Source: Methyloversatilis discipulorum (lineage in GTDB: Bacteria; Pseudomonadota; Gammaproteobacteria; Burkholderiales; Rhodocyclaceae). From it: 64,000 nt of DNA. The stretch lies in assembly GCF_000385375.1 (NCBI RefSeq), contig NZ_ARVV01000001.1, forward strand, positions 2,356,001-2,420,000, in the 5' to 3' direction. A program made the translations under genes and the position numbers. Within the stretch, counting starts at the first letter, position 1. Every line of letters begins with the position of its first letter. The notes beneath the pieces were generated by a model. It saw only the letters and a list, made by a program, of their open reading frames with translations, had not been told where the DNA came from and did no database searches. Positions 63,051 through 64,000 of the stretch are shown here, in pieces.

Positions 63051-64000
63051 TCAGCCTTCGAGCTTCCTGCCCTTGGTCGCGCGCACACCGCGCCAGTTCA
63101 TCAGCGACGCCTCGTCGATGTTCAGCGTCTTCGGCCGGCCGCGCGAGCCGGGTACCGTGAGCGCGAGACGTTCGCGGAACACGTCGAGCAGTTGTAGCGA
63201 CGCCCCATCGGGCAAGGTCATGATCTTGACGCCCTTGCCGCCCGACAGCTCCTTCATCTCTTCCAGCGGGAAGGCGAGCAGGCGGTCGCCGCCCAGCGCC
63301 ACCACCCACTTGTCGCCCGGCCGCAGTTTCACCGGCGGCAGCGCAGTGCTGCCATCCGTATTGAGGAAAGCCTTGCCGGCGCGCTGGCGGCTCACCATGT
63401 CCTCGATCGCGCAGACGAAACCGTAACCACCGTCGGATGCCACCAGGAAGCGGCTGCCCGGCTCGCCAGTCAGCACCGCGACCAGCTTCTTGCCGGCGAG
63501 GTCGGCCAGCGAGGACACAGGCACGCCGTCGCCCTTGCCGCTGGGCAGATCGGTGGGCTTGATGGTGTAGCTGCGGCCGTCGCCGTCGATCAGCACCACT
63601 GGCCACACGGTGCGGCATTTCAGCACCGCGAGCGGACCGTCGTCCGCCTTCCAGGTCAGCGCGGCCTCATCGACGTCGTGGCCGGAGCGCAGCCGGCCGA
63701 AACCACCGCGCGACACGATGACGGTGACCGCCTCGTCGATCTGCGGCACTTCGCGCGTGCGCGTGGCCTGCGCGTCGGCATTGATCAGCGTGCGGCGCTC
63801 GTCGCCGAAGCGCTCGACGTCGGCGCGCACCTCGTCGCGCACGAAAGTGCGCAGTGCAGCGTCGCTGCCGAGGATCTTGAGCAGGCCGGTGCGTTCGGCA
63901 TCGAGCGCGTCGCGCTCGCCCTGCAGCTTGATGGCCTCCAGCTTGGCCAGCTGGCGCAGCCGGATCTCCAGCACGTCCTCGGCCTGACGCTCGGTGATGC
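63051..64000 (-). CDS. parC: DNA topoisomerase IV subunit A, C-terminal part (5' end outside window)
   Basis: The visible part covers about 316 codons. The start of this fragment, ITERQAEDVLEIRLRQLAKLEAIKL, is the end of the GyrA/ParC tower-coiled-coil region. The C-terminal domain follows with RTLINADAQATRTREVPQIDEAVTVIVSRGGFGRLRSG and the GKAFLNTDGSTALPPVKLRPGDKW repeat-like blades. The short divergent C-terminal domain lacking a GyrA box points to ParC, which decatenates chromosomes. Stop at 63051-63053. Confidence 0.93.
   Translation of the reverse strand, partial: ITERQAEDVLEIRLRQLAKLEAIKLQGERDALDAERTGLLKILGSDAALRTFVRDEVRADVERFGDERRTLINADAQATRTREVPQIDEAVTVIVSRGGFGRLRSGHDVDEAALTWKADDGPLAVLKCRTVWPVVLIDGDGRSYTIKPTDLPSGKGDGVPVSSLADLAGKKLVAVLTGEPGSRFLVASDGGYGFVCAIEDMVSRQRAGKAFLNTDGSTALPPVKLRPGDKWVVALGGDRLLAFPLEEMKELSGGKGVKIMTLPDGASLQLLDVFRERLALTVPGSRGRPKTLNIDEASLMNWRGVRATKGRKLEG

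Overview
The window reads as a chromosomal segment of a high-GC, Gram-negative betaproteobacterium. Class-I PurE, CysDN, PEP-CTERM surface proteins, a two-partner secretion system, a phasin-like protein, acetone carboxylase and dense operons with ATGA/TGATG overlaps together suggest a Rhodocyclales-type organism (Methyloversatilis, Thauera or Azoarcus relatives). That placement is inferred from gene content, not from a database search.

Left part (1-17.8 kb) is mostly housekeeping. It holds the 3' end of egtB, then egtD (ergothioneine), with a divergent ATP-grasp ligase. A coupled methyltransferase/alkaline-phosphatase-superfamily membrane enzyme pair follows, then cysD-cysN (sulfate activation; CysN carries a decayed APS-kinase domain). 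Next come a phasin-like gene, a NarL regulator/hybrid histidine kinase pair, tRNA-Ala(CGC) with its terminator, a Tat lipoprotein, purE-purK-tsaC, an RhlE-type helicase and an ECF sigma/anti-sigma pair.

Middle part (17.9-40.3 kb) is a ketone catabolic island, all on the minus strand. acxA-acxB-acxC encode the three subunits of acetone carboxylase. They are followed in the same direction by a YCF48-like beta-propeller, an MMPL/RND exporter, a DUF1302 protein and a DUF1329 protein, ending at a strong terminator. Beyond it lie an AMP-forming acyl/acetoacetyl-CoA synthetase, a thiolase and an AcxR/AcoR-like sigma-54 activator. Near-consensus sigma-54 promoters precede acxA (35550-35565) and the thiolase gene (21449-21464). 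Both have clusters of the heptamer TCGGACG upstream, which I propose as the activator's binding sites. The expected flow is acetone + CO2 to acetoacetate to acetoacetyl-CoA to two acetyl-CoA. Behind a roughly 1-kb gene-free stretch with a 247-bp tandem repeat lies a second minus-strand operon: 3-oxoacid CoA-transferase A and B, a MerR regulator, a 2-Cys peroxiredoxin and two glutathione S-transferases.

Right part (40.3-64 kb) is surface biology and signalling. It contains a CHRD-domain PEP-CTERM protein, a cupin, a tpsA-tpsB two-partner secretion pair whose exoprotein is about 5,420 residues (16.3 kb), another PEP-CTERM protein, a divergent NarL regulator/histidine kinase pair, and the 3' part of parC running off the end. 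Copies of a palindromic extragenic repeat (TGTGGGAGCGGG...TTGCTCGCGA type) sit in three intergenic regions.
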